Below, in pieces: positions 12,399-23,539 of a stretch of 64,000 nt of DNA (the stretch's first letter is position 1; the number at the start of each line of letters is the position of its first letter). The notes under the pieces were generated by a model. It searched no databases. It was given only the letters and a program-made list of their open reading frames with translations, and was not told the origin of the DNA. The stretch is from positions 398,607 through 462,606 of the forward strand of contig MU401456.1 of NCBI GenBank assembly GCA_022579005.1, read 5' to 3'. Origin of the DNA: Poronia punctata. Its lineage: Eukaryota; Ascomycota; Sordariomycetes; Xylariales; Xylariaceae. A program made the position numbers and the translations under genes.

Positions 12399-13785
12399 AT
12401 GTCCAAGAAACGTACCATCGACGCCTATTTCAGCCTTCCAAAAGGAAAGAAACCACGCGAGGATGATTCTCTACAAGATAAACCAACAATATCGGTATAT
12501 ACTCCCATCCAGCACATGGAGGAAAAGAGTAACAATGGAGAAGAAAGTTCCCCAATTTGATAACGTAGCGCTAATATGTCAGAAGAGTGTAGATTCCCAT
12601 TCCCTGGGAGTTCCAGAGTCGACAGATTTGGTAAAGACCACGGAACACAGGTCACAAGAAGGCTACTCTATGCATCCGTCATATCCGTTTCCAATACCCC
12701 ATCTACCAAATTACCTCAAACTTGAGGTTTCAGGGCCACCGGCGCGTCCTGGACGTGCAATTGCTGATCAGCCCAATCTTGACCTCTTGTACTTCCAGCC
12801 TTACATCTCTCGCCCAGCTGCGCGACAGTTATTCGAATTTCTACGCTCTGAGTTACCATTCTACCGAGTCGAGTATGAAATCATGCGAGGCGGGACGAAA
12901 AGGCCAATCCGGACGCCACGGGTGAGCCCGTTTACTTGTCCAGCTCGTCTTCCTCATTCTTTTCAACCCTGCAACTAACGCATTGCTGAATCCGATTTGG
13001 GCTCCTTATGCTCCCCATCTGGCTATACTCGGAAAGTGGAAATCTCATTGCTGACTAGCCGACTACAGTGGACGACCGTGTTCGGCATAGACGAGACGGC
13101 AAGTTTCACAGATGATCTTCCGGATAAGCCTAGTCCATATGGCACCAATAGAGCTTCGGGTGGGAACGTGGTGGATTCCCGCACAGGGAAGCACGTAGTA
13201 TACAAGGCGACCCCACGGCCCATTCCGCAATGTCTCGACGTCCTACGGAAATCCACCGAGGCAGCAGCAGGAAGCCGGTTCAACTTTTGCCTCGTGAATT
13301 ACTACGCATCCGGGGCCGACAGTATTTCATATCACAGCGATGACGAACGCTTTCTGGGCCCACTTCCGGCCATCGCTTCCTTCTCGTTGGGCGCACCACG
13401 GGATTTTCTTATGAAGCATAAGACGCCAACCACGGGGAGGAAAGACGCGAGTAGTGACGAGCCAGTAAAAGGGTCACTGAAGCTACCGTTAACCAACGGT
13501 GACATGGTACTAATGCGCGGCAAAACACAGGCGAACTGGGTCCACAAGATACCTAAGCGTAGTGGCAAGAACGAGAACGATGCTGGACGGATCAATATCA
13601 CCTTCCGACGGGCCTTGGTTAAAGGAGGCACGGAGAATTATTATCAATACAACGTAGGCAACGGCCCTGTTTATAAATGGAGTGCCGATGACCAAAAGAT
13701 GAAACCTTGGATAAAAAGCTCCAACGCCGCGGACACGGGTATCCCCTCCTCTATGCCGTCCAACGCCTCCATTATGGTGGATTGA
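12399..13785 (+). CDS. AlkB-family 2OG-Fe(II) dioxygenase, ALKBH2-like
   Basis: This family oxidatively removes N1-methyladenine and N3-methylcytosine from DNA, with some members acting on RNA, using 2-oxoglutarate, O2 and Fe(II). Three exons (12399-12528, 12593-12921, 13069-13785) give about 391 aa. The catalytic fold is in the last two exons: SISYHSDDERF supplies the HxD iron ligands (about H242, D244), NWVHKIP the distal His (about H312), and GRINITFR the 2-oxoglutarate-binding arginines (about R327, R333). SLGAPRDFLMKHK is the usual strand before the insertion loop. The N-terminus MSKKRTIDAYF is basic and resembles a PCNA-binding box. The first intron (64 nt) ends at GTGTAG rather than the nearer TCAG, because only that choice keeps frame. 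The gene ends 101 bp from the convergent nus1 stop. Nuclear DNA repair is inferred from the family. Confidence 0.92.
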
Positions 13786-13886
13786 TACTCTAACATTAGT
13801 CATACGCTGGTACGAGCACGCCAGCTTCCAGTTCACTCTAGTAAGCCAGAAAAAGAAAAGAAAGGAAAACCCCCCCATTGGTAGGG

Positions 13887-15024
13887 CTACTTTCCGCGCT
13901 TGAAAGTGGCCTGCGAATATTTGCGAAGGCCCCGAAGGAACACTTGATAGCCCACCCCTTGGTTATCCTGAGCGCAGTAGATTTCTGTCAAGCGGATCGG
14001 CCATGGTGGGTAACCTTGTAGGTCGACATAGGGTTCAAATGAGATGAGGAGGTCCGGTTCAGGAATGACAGCTTCAGAGAGCTCATTGTCAATAACGTCC
14101 ATGGTTATGTCTTTGGCGCTGATCTTGTCCTTCTGTACCATCTCGGCTAGGACCCTCGTGAGATCAACCATGGCTTCGCGTCCATCCTCGGCGGATATAA
14201 GCACGATTTGTAGGTCTTCGAGGTAATCGCCACTATGAGACCGGACCGTCGGAACCGCACGGGCAGAGAGTACGACGGGGGGCGCCTGCCCCTTACCAAA
14301 CCATGTCTTTAATCCGTGGGATACCGTGCGATGTGTTTCGTTCATATATCTTTTGAGAATTCCTGTACAATGACGGGTTAATAGCTGGCAAGACCAAGCA
14401 CATAGTAGAACTCGCCGCACCTGTTTTCTCATATACGGATAGTCGGGGAATGCGGGAAGCCGCGCACCAAGCCGCTACTTCTGCCACTTCGTTTACCAAC
14501 TTCTCCAGCGCATCTCTCTTGCCGTCGTTCTCGAGAGTCAATATGATGCTCACATGCTTGGGTAGCTTATTCAATGCCCCCACGTCTCTAGCTATGTACT
14601 CGGGCGAGTTGTAGTGATGTTTGAGGACGGCTACGACACGGTTGGAGACGGCGCGATAGGCAATGCGAACACGGATGTAAAGCGAGAAGATGGCGTGTAT
14701 GATGATATAGAAAAGAGCGTAGAATTGGGCTTTCAGGAATCGCCTGATGCCGAAGTGAGATGATGCTCGTTTTGTGACATGACTGCTGCTTCGCTGTCGT
14801 GACGGTGGCGCGGGAAGATAATTCTGGTGGGTGATGTTAGTATGACTAGCTTGTGCTGGTAAAATAGAATTCCTCAGAAACAGGGGAATGCAAGACTGCC
14901 ACAGGGTCAGACAGGGCGGGAGGCGAACCTTAATCAGCTCCTCGCGTTGATCCGGCCCGAGTTTCTTATGCCCAATCCTTTCGTCTTCGCGGTATAACTG
15001 CGTATCCTTTTCTCTAAACGCCAT
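13887..15024 (-). CDS. nus1: Nus1/NgBR-like subunit of dehydrodolichyl diphosphate synthase
   Basis: Nus1 is the non-catalytic cis-prenyltransferase partner that, with Rer2/Srt1, makes the dolichol precursor at the ER for N-glycosylation and GPI anchors. The N-terminal part is basic and is followed by a hydrophobic segment (FYALFYIIIHAIFSLYI). The prenyltransferase-like fold then includes VSIILTLEND, VNEVAEVAAWCAA, LSVYEKTG and LRGLRKYSQ. The clear intron is 14420-14363. A second, 14928-14824, is 105 nt, has a weak GTTCGC donor, is divisible by three and has no stop; removing it joins EELIK to NYLPAPPSR as in relatives. The product is therefore 324 aa spliced or 359 aa unspliced. The last residues read KRGK, so the family's C-terminal RxG motif is not exact. 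It is divergent from sec10. Confidence 0.9.
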
Positions 15025-15791
15025 AATTGCGGTTGCGTTCCTCGAGTCGACGTGCAATGGTGTTGATGTTGTAGGCACCGAAGTTTTGAAAAAAGAAAAG
15101 AAAATGTGTTGCACAATGAGCGACAAGGATGTTAATAACTGGTGTAGATGTCGCTTTTCTTACCTGGCTATTTTGCACTGCCCTGAAAGAAACAAGAGTA
15201 AGATAGCGAACGTATAGGCTACAGGACAGTTCAACCGAGGCAACAGGTATATTATAATGAACGTATGCCAATCAACCTGGGCGGAGTATTGGCAGATGAC
15301 GATGATGTTGGAGAACTTGTTCGAAGCTCGAATTGGCACCATACTCGTAGTGGCTGGCTGTCACCAATGGTAGATCTAGACCCCCTAAAGTTAGGTTAGT
15401 ATCTCTGCGCTTACCCTTTTCTGGCTATATTCCTCTCCTGTCTAACCTAGCACTATAGGGTAGGTTCTTTGACGCCTTGGGACCTCGAAGCACACTGCCA
15501 CCCCTTCTGATCCACTTGCTTCCGAGCACGATTAGGTAAATACTTTATGTACTCTGCCCAGCAACATCACTTTCTTTTGGGCAAATAGGCTCTCTGATGG
15601 GCTTCCACGATCTTAACTTGAATACTACGCAATAGAGACGCCCTAGCTTACTCAGGAACCAACTTCTATGGGTCCTGTCTAAGGAAAGCAATTCTGGAAT
15701 AGCTGTCTTCAATTGCCGCCCAGTGCCGCATGTTTGATTTCCCCTCCATGTCGGCGACACCACCTGCGGCCCTAGCGACGCGACCGATCTA
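15025..15791. promoter_or_regulatory. shared divergent promoter, nus1 / sec10
   Basis: This 767-bp gap lies between the two diverging start codons. It contains TACTCGTA (15342) and TAGGTTAG-like words common in other gaps here. No individual regulatory site can be assigned. Confidence 0.55.
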
Positions 15792-18402
15792 ATGGAGAGG
15801 GCAGGATCTGGGTCGCGTGCCCTGTTTCCCAAGGGCCCAAGCTTTACTCTCGAGGATTTCTCAAATAAAGATTTTATTGTTCGCGACTTCGTAGACAGCC
15901 TCGCCGAAAATGCGGTAGCTCAAAATCGACGCTCAGGAGCTGGCCAACAAGCCTTTGATCCTAAGCCTCTTATAAGAGCTTTTGAAAGTATGGTAGACCC
16001 TTGCTAACTTCCTGTTTTTTCCTCAAATGTGCTGACATTTGTGTTTCGAAGATGCGCTACAAGGGCTCGGTAGCCTTTCAGAAGAACTACAAGAGAAAGA
16101 GTCAGAGCTCTTGACCCAAGTCAGACGGGCCGAACTACAGCATGACCAAACCCTCGATACCCTCGGTCGCAAGCTCGACCAATCTATAAACCAGTTTGAA
16201 GCTCTCGATATCACCCTCAACAATCCAAATGCGCCCGGCAAAGGCAACCGTACAGAGGCAGGCGGCAACATTGCTGTGCAGATTGGAGAGAAGCTAGAAG
16301 AGCTCGATCGGAAGCGGAGACGGGCCCTAGACGCCAACTTTTTAATAAATTGTTGGCTCCAAGTGTCGGAAACGGGCGAATTAACTTCTCTGCAAGAAAT
16401 CCAACGTCAAGGCGGTTCGGAGAACAAGGTCCGATGCGCCGTCATTGCGCACCAGTTGATGCGCATCAGCCAAAGGTTGGACCCGGCATCATGGAATCAG
16501 AACAACGGAATCCAGCGTAACGGCACTACGAACGGCACCAACGGCGCCGAGAGAACACATAACACGCGCGAGATATTAGAAAAGTTCTGTGAGACGCTCG
16601 AACAAGACTTGTTGAAGCAGTTCAACAACAGCTACCGGAAACAGAATTTCGACGATATGATGGAATGTGCCAAGGTATTGCACGACTTCAACGGCGGCGC
16701 GAGTGTGATAGCCGTGTTTGTCAACCAACACCAGTTTTTTATCGATAGAGACCAGCTCATCACCGACGAGGTCACAGTGGACGGGGAAACATGGGACCAG
16801 CTTGCCGATCCAGATGCTGAGCCGCCTGGTGTCGAGCCGAGCCTGCAGTCACTGGTGGACGAAGTCCGGATCATCATGCAAGAAGAGTCCTTTATCATCA
16901 AGAGGGCCTTTCCGTATTACGAGACGGTGTTGATAAAATTCATCCAACGGATTTTCCAGCAGTCGATCCAACAAAGGCTCGAGATGGTCCTAGAGAAAGC
17001 CAGCACGATCTCATCACTTGCTTTCCTTAGATCCCTACACTCGTCGCGCACATATATCAGCGCGCTGATAGAGGACCTCAAGACACACGGGCTGACAGAG
17101 CACCCGGAACCCTGCTCGGTTCAGATCGCGCAGATACTGGATCAGCAGATGGAAGAGCTGTTCGTGCCATACATCATGGGGAATTCATACATTGACCGCG
17201 AGAAGCGGAATCTCGAAGAGCTGTTCAACTCGCTGCTCTTCAGATTCAACATCTATCACTCGAGGCGGAAAAAGGCTCCGTCTGGCTTCATGGCATCGCT
17301 AGCACAACGGACTAATCAGCTAATGGAATCCGCTAAAGACGCATATCTAGAAAGGCTGGAGTCGTCCGATCTCACGCCGACGCAAAAGGCCATGATGTTG
17401 CGGGTCGCCAGGGTACAGGAGACAGACAAGAACAAGAACGATATCGAAGTGTCGGAAGAAGAGGGATGCGTAACGACGGCAAATGCCAAGAGGATGATGA
17501 CCTGGTTGGCCGAAAGTGTGCGACGGTCGCTCGAACTCGGCAACCAGAGCGAAACACCCAAGGATGTTGCCATCCTCCTAAACCTACTCCTGACCAACAT
17601 GGGCCAAGTGTATGTTGAGACGGCCCTAAACGCCGCTCTCGAACGTGCCACGTCCCAGGAAAGCAGCAAGACCGAGCCTGACATGACTTTCTTACCCTCG
17701 ATCCGGCCGGCCATTGTCATCACGAGCATCATGACCCGGTTTATAAGCACAGTGCTGATCCGTCTGGCGGAATCCAACACCACTGTCCGACGGAGCATGG
17801 AGGCCCAGGCCAAGCTGGGCATCGAGTCTATCGAAAGGAAGACGAACAGCGTGATGAAGAGCACAATGGAAGTCATCATCAACTGGGTCGCCAAGTCCCT
17901 GGGCCAACAGAAGAAGCTCGACTTCTTGCCCAAAGACGAACTCGAACTGGTCGAGTCCCTACAGACCCAGACCTGCACATCGATATGCGTCTTCCTCTCG
18001 CGCTGCACCACTCTGATCTGCCAGACCATCGACGGACACAACCTCGAGGTCTTCACCAGCGAGCTCGCGCTAGCCATCCAACGGCTCTTGTTCGAACACT
18101 TCAAAAAATTCAAAGTCAACGCCACCGGAGGCCTCATGGTGACCAAAGACGTCGCCAAGTACGTGGGCACGCTAAAAGAATGGCCGCTCTCCAAGGACGT
18201 CGAAGCCGCCGTCGAGCTGCTCACCGAGATCGGCTACCTCTTCATCATCGGACCCGAGGCCTTGCGCGAGCGGAGCAGGAATCTGGCCACGGGCGCCGGC
18301 GCTTCCACCAAGAAGCTCGGAAAGGTCGACTTCAAGGCTTTTATACAGAGCCGGGATGACGCGAAAAGTACAGGCGTCCAGAGCGTCCTCTCGAGTCTAT
18401 GA
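15792..18402 (+). CDS. sec10: exocyst complex component Sec10
   Basis: Sec10 is one of the eight exocyst subunits that tether secretory vesicles to the plasma membrane, at the hyphal tip in moulds. Exon 1 (15792-15987) encodes FPKGPSFTLEDFSNKDFIVRDF, the usual fungal N-terminus. A 64-nt intron (GTATGG donor) leads to exon 2 (16052-18402). The join restores FENALQGLGSLSEELQEKE at the start of the coiled-coil CorEx region; the product is about 848 aa, normal for the family. Family landmarks include KLEELDRKRRRALDANFLI, HQLMRISQRLDP, FVNQHQFFIDRDQLI, ESFIIKRAFPYYE and NLLLTNMGQVYVETAL. The 3' end is intact and lies about 70 bp before the G-run and N-gap. A long antisense open frame inside it is a codon-bias shadow. 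Confidence 0.95.
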
Positions 18403-18487
18403 GTTTTTTGTGTGTGTTCTTTACCCCAAAACTGTCATAGATCACAGTATAGTGAGCGGAGTCGGGGTGTGTTGGGGGGGGGGGGCG

Positions 18488-18557
<70 letters not shown>

Positions 18558-19586
18558 GGGGGGGGGGTGGTGGGGGGGTGGNNNNNNNNNNATTTTCTAA
18601 TTTATTTTTTGTTTGGTTTTATAAACCCAAAAATTTTCTTTTTAAATTTTTTTTTGCGGGGTTGTGGTTTTTTTTCCCCCCCCCCCCCCCCCCCCCGGTT
18701 GTTTTGTTGTTCTTTTATTTAGACTTTTCCACATAAGCGGAAATGTTACGTGTATATGTATTAGCGCTAGAATGGGCCCGCTTGTACATAGATCCTCGGA
18801 TGAATGGAAATGATATCATGAAATGAAGTTGATGATGAGTCTGAAGGATCGGATAACCTACTTGACCTGTGTGCGCGAATACCCGATTTAACTTGATATA
18901 CCCTAGGTTAAGTAAGTATGTTGTATATGTAGGTATGCACATGTCATTTGATAACAGGAAAAGACACGACGTTTTTGCCCCAAGATACTGTCGAGTATCT
19001 AAGTGCGTAACACAGTGTTGTCACACAAAGACGACGAGATGAAAGTGGAGAGCAAGACGGGATGACCCAAGGCGGATACGGTGATTCATTCATGAAATAT
19101 TCAAGTATACAGCCGAGAAAAAGGGTTGTGTTATTTGTATAAAAAGCCATCATCCCAGCGTTTCTTCCCCAGCCAACCCGACCCGATCATTCATTCGCCT
19201 CGCCTCGCCTCCTTTCCCAGTGGACGGAATTGATAGCCAACGAAGGACAACAACTGCCTGTTAACCACCAATGAAGCTTCCTGAGTCCCGTCCCGAACCC
19301 CCCTTTCCCACAATCGTTCCTGGTCATGAAAGCTACCTAGCTTGTTATTCATATCCAAGCCGGACCGCGGCGCGGCTGGTGCATAAAATGACTCTCCGGT
19401 AGCAATGTACTCAGATAACCTATCACTCAAAGCTCCAACTTCGGAGTCGCATGAAATATACCACGTATCTGATAACCCGTGAGAACATGAAATTCTCTTC
19501 CCGGTACCATTTTCCCTGCGCTGCTCTTCCTCTCTCCCATCTAAAGTGGCCATGTTGGGGGGATCGACAACGTCGATTCCTCATAT
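18403..19586. other. intergenic, convergent sec10 / homeobox gene
   Basis: This stretch holds the 3' flanks of two converging genes and the assembly gap described separately. Sequence immediately after the gap (18592-18675) is homopolymer-rich and looks unreliable. From about 18720 it is ordinary non-coding DNA with TACCTA words. No terminator can be called. Confidence 0.6.
18474..18696. other. assembly gap flanked by G and C homopolymers
   Basis: A nearly pure G run (18474-18581, a few T, C and A interruptions) abuts ten N (18582-18591). After about 84 nt of T/A/G-rich sequence there is a 21-nt C run (18676-18696). This is a read-quality or scaffold-join artefact, perhaps around a genuine G/C homopolymer. 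Open frames reading through it are not real. Confidence 0.92.
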
Positions 19587-21881
19587 TCACCGCCAGTTCC
19601 CCTGACTGAGCTTAAGTAGGCCGGCCACGCAGTCCATATCAGGGCGTTTGCTAGGCGACACTGAAGCAGAAGCATCTCCACTCATGAACTGCTTCACATC
19701 TTCCCCTTCCTCTTCGTCGTCCGATGCTGTATTCTTCCCATCCTCAAAGATGGCCCACGCCGCACTCCCGCCCTTTTGCAGCCGCTTCCCTAGGATTGGG
19801 GCCGTGTTAGCACGATGATTTCGCGGCATGACAGGGTCGCCGGCCAAAAGTCGCTTGGCAGTTGCTTCCCGGTCGCCGAGCATCCGATCAACGCGGCGGG
19901 GATTCTTGGCAACCACCACCGCTGGCATATCCGCCTTTGAGGGCGAGCCGCCAGCTTCAGGGCGAGGTAACGGGCGTGGGCGATCCGGATTCCCGTCTTC
20001 ATCGGGGCTCCAGTTCTCCTTGTCCGAGTCGCCCGAGGGGCTTAGGAGCGTGAAGTGGCTGTGCTTCTTGCGTCTCTTCTTTTCGGGCTCCATTGTATCC
20101 TCGTCCAACTCGATGACGGGCTCCTTTCCCCAGAGTTCCTCTTTTCGAGGACGCTCAAACAACTCGTTCTTAGAAGAAGGCAAGCTCTGTAGGCGCGCAA
20201 CGCTGCTACTCGCGCGCGCAAGCTTCCCTTTTCTGTTGCCTACCCCGCGCGGCGTACCGAGCGCGTTGCGCTTGCCCGGGTTCGGCTGTAACACGCCCGA
20301 GCGCGATCCAGACTGAGGAGACTGGTGGTTGTGGACGAGATTGTTCAAGCTGGCGGAGCTACTGGACCGCACAAGGCTGATAGCCGCAATCGCGGAGCCC
20401 GACGCCTCACTCTCTGCTAGCTTGGTCAATTCATCTCGGGTATCGGCCTCACAGCAGGATTCCCACGCGTGGACATCGCGTGACCGACCACGGGTCAGAG
20501 CGGGTGGCAAAGGCGCATTAAGGTGCGCCGTAAGCGTAGAGATAGGGGGGAGCGTGACGCCGGCTAGGGAACTCCTACTCCGCTGCAACGCACGGCTGCT
20601 GCGGACCGGGGGAAGCTTCTCTACATCGAGCGGAAGCGGCGCAGTGGGGCGCGGTGGTGAAGGCTGAGCGGATATGAGCTCTGCCTTGCCATCTAGTGAC
20701 AGAGATAGTCGGACCTGAGAAGATGATGACGACCAAGGGGGTTGAAGGATTGAGGGGGAGCCATCAGCGGCCGACGAGGTTGAAGATGAAAATGAGCTGC
20801 TGAGTCTAAAGCCCCGATCATTAATATGGGACAATGACGAGAGTGGAGTGCTCCATTCATACCTGAACGAGTCGTCGCCGGCCCGATCTGCTGTCAAAGG
20901 TGTGGAGAATGAATTTTCGGCGTTGCGCCGGTTAGCTAAGTAACCCACTGAGGCTGTTGAATTTTGTAGGTAAGGGTAGGGATCGCGGTCCGCTTCTGCG
21001 CCGGTGCGCGGAGGAGTAATTGCATGCGTGTCTGCGGGTTCGAGCTCTGACGCGTCTTCCAAATCGGCCTTTGACGCCACAAAAGCAGGAGACGACGGCC
21101 GAGACACTTGTTGGGAACCTGCATTATTGGCGGGGGTAGGAGGGCGCTGCCCCAACTCGGGGGCCGCTGTCGCGTCAACAGTAGAATTTGAAGGTAGCTC
21201 GGCGGCAGTGGGCAGTGGCGCCGACGTAGGTACTGGCTCAATTGACGCCGTCATCGAGTCCGAAGACAACACACGCATTGTATTGCCATAGCGGAGAGCC
21301 TCAATCTCCTGTGGAGAAAGTGGCCGAGATTTCCTGCGGTCGTTCTGACGTCTGTTTTGGAACCATATCTGCACACGACAGCATACACAGTCAGCTGCAA
21401 CAGGTCTTATATAATACTCATTGCCTAGCCCGAGTCCCCACAGCTCGTCCTAGACGTCCTACGCCACGGTACTAACCTGCACTTCTTTTTCGTTCAAGGA
21501 GACGCGCTTGACAATATCGAGACGCGCTGCTTTATCGGGCTTAGGGTTCGCGTTGTAGGCAGCTTCGAGAATGGTCTTATCCTGCGACCTGGAGAGGAAC
21601 AAAAAACCGTCAGTCAATTCGGCGGGCAACGGGTTCGTTACAGTCACTATCCACTACTAAGGATTCCGTAGGTTTACACACGTAGTCCTCTTCCGCTTGC
21701 CCTTGGGGTGCTTCTCCGTCTCGGCCTTGTCGCTTGGAAAGGACGTCTCCAGTCGAAAAGATGATTCGAAGCACAGGTTTGAGCTCTCGGCGTTACTGCT
21801 CTGGGAGCTGCTGAACGAGTGGTCGTGCCCTTCGCGGGCCGGTGACTCGGTAGGCGGCGTGGACGCGGCGGGAAACTCCAT
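19587..21881 (-). CDS. homeobox transcription factor (Yox1/Yhp1-like class)
   Basis: This is a DNA-binding regulator, nuclear by inference. Three exons (21881-21682, 21588-21477, 21368-19587) give about 697 aa. The homeodomain, at about residues 60-120, is split over all three exons: KRKRTTSQDKTILEAAYNAN, then DIVKRVSLNEKEVQ, then IWFQNRRQNDRRKSR, whose WFQNRR is the helix-3 recognition signature. The donor of intron 1 (GTGTGT) was chosen over two neighbouring GTs because only it rebuilds the homeodomain in frame. The long tail is Ser/Pro-rich and low in complexity, with a basic stretch EKKRRKKH that could serve nuclear import, and ends with VAGLLKLSQGNWR. Targets are unknown; the Yox1-like label rests on the homeodomain and the adjacent SPQEIEALRYG. 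It lies upstream of, and in the same direction as, the NAD kinase gene's neighbour block. Confidence 0.9.
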
Positions 21882-23539
21882 GATTTTGATATTGGCGGGA
21901 AAAGAGTGAAGGGGCTAGAAACGCATTATATAGCCGTATATACACGTAGGCGCATAAAAGACGAGTAGTAAACGAGAGTAAGGCGACTTCAGAGCAAACA
22001 CCGGTCCAAGGTTAGTCTAGCTGCGTGTTAGAGAAAAGAGGTATTCGAGGTATCTCGAAATCGAGAAAAGAGTGGGTGTGTTATTATGTGTAGTTTGATG
22101 GGGCTGGGATCTATATTGAAGTGGGGACGTTGCAAGGTGCAAAGCGTGTCATGGTGCGTCCGCACAGTATGGGATTACCGTGTTCGTTGGCAATCTTGTA
22201 AGCAAACGACCGCGTCTACAGTGCTATTCCAAACTAAGAAAGGGCAGACTCGAAGCTTTCTCCAAGCGCGACGAGCTTGGCGTGGCCAATCAGCATCGTC
22301 TTTTACGTCCGAAATAGGTAACTTATTTATTATTTACTTCTCAATGTCCGTCACCCGGTTGCGAGGTTCCATGAAGTGGAAAACATGGGCCGAGCCACTC
22401 ATTTATTGCTGGAATTGACCAATCAAAGACCCAAATTAGCAAAAGACATCTCCATCCCGTAGATAGACTAAAGAAATGAAATCTCATCTTTGATAATTAT
22501 AGCACTTAATTACCTACCTAAACGACTGATCTAATCCACACCTATTAAGCTGTAAATTACTTACTTACTCGTGCACGTATGAGTAGTGCGCAAAACCCCT
22601 CACTTGCAAGCGTCACCGGGGTCTCTCCGGGGTCTCTAATGATGATTAGTAAATGATAGTAAAATAAAACAAAACAAGGCATCTCCTCCTTATCAGTGCA
22701 GCAGCGTTATCACGGCGCCCAATGTTAGAACAAATCAGCAATTTATATTTTTCGATATTCACAGGTGGCCTGAAATTACCCTCTACTAGGTACAAGAGGA
22801 AGATGTACACGTAAGGCGCGTAGCAGAGCCACTTATGATGCCATTATGAAGCGGACATCAACAGAACAGCAGAACGATATGTTCTCGCCAATCATAGTCT
22901 AAGTCGAATATATATACAGTGTTCAAATAGAATAAATAACGAGGTCTATTAGGAATCCGCAATACAAAGAAACTGCCGAGCAAGAAGTTGAATAAAACCA
23001 ATGATCACTATGTCTGACAAGGACCGACAATGCCCCTCTATCTACCATCACAACTTCAAACACTACTTGTACGTACTTATATAATTTTGCCATGTTCTAG
23101 ATAGAGATTAGCGATGAAAATGTCACACCATTCATTGTCTTAGACTGAGTGAAATTGGCACACCGGGACATTACCCCCCAACCCCCCAAAAACGAAGTAT
23201 AAGCGATTGTTCATGCAATATCTACATAGCTTACCAATATACTCACTGAAACATCTAGCCCTTGCTTCAGATAGGTTGGTACCAAAATGGAATTTAAAGC
23301 AATCAAAAATTGATCCTGATCCGCATACCACACAAACGACTCTTAATAGGTCTAGAGACAAAACCCTCCAAATAGAGACAAATGCCCTTCCGCCAAATAT
23401 TCAAAACGCCTGGACACCGTGGTCTCATCATCCGACAGACACTCGGAACGAGAGCTTTGCGCTCGCTCACTTATCCAATGCAAATATGCCTCCTTCTAAA
23501 TCCCATAAGCGCGACTCTAACGATTCTATATCTAACCGC
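21882..23539. other. intergenic, promoter of homeobox gene and 3' flank of NAD kinase gene
   Basis: No gene is recognisable. The 5' part should contain the homeobox gene's leader and promoter; one 110-codon open frame (22086-22418, plus strand) has no family signature and is probably chance. A short direct repeat of GGGGTCTCT occurs at about 22618-22637. Confidence 0.5.

Noticed and set aside
15988..15998. Alternative sec10 donor at 15993 (GTAGAC)
   Set aside because: It puts exon 2 out of frame; the donor at 15988 restores the conserved FENALQGLGSL.
17316..18224. 302-codon open frame antisense to sec10
   Set aside because: It is a Ser/Arg-rich shadow of a highly conserved exon, with no family features of its own.
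18356..18736. Open frames through the poly-G run, giving poly-Gly proteins
   Set aside because: They cross the N-gap and an assembly homopolymer.
19828..20316. 162-codon open frame antisense to the homeobox gene
   Set aside because: It mirrors the low-complexity Ser/Pro tail on the other strand and has no independent support.
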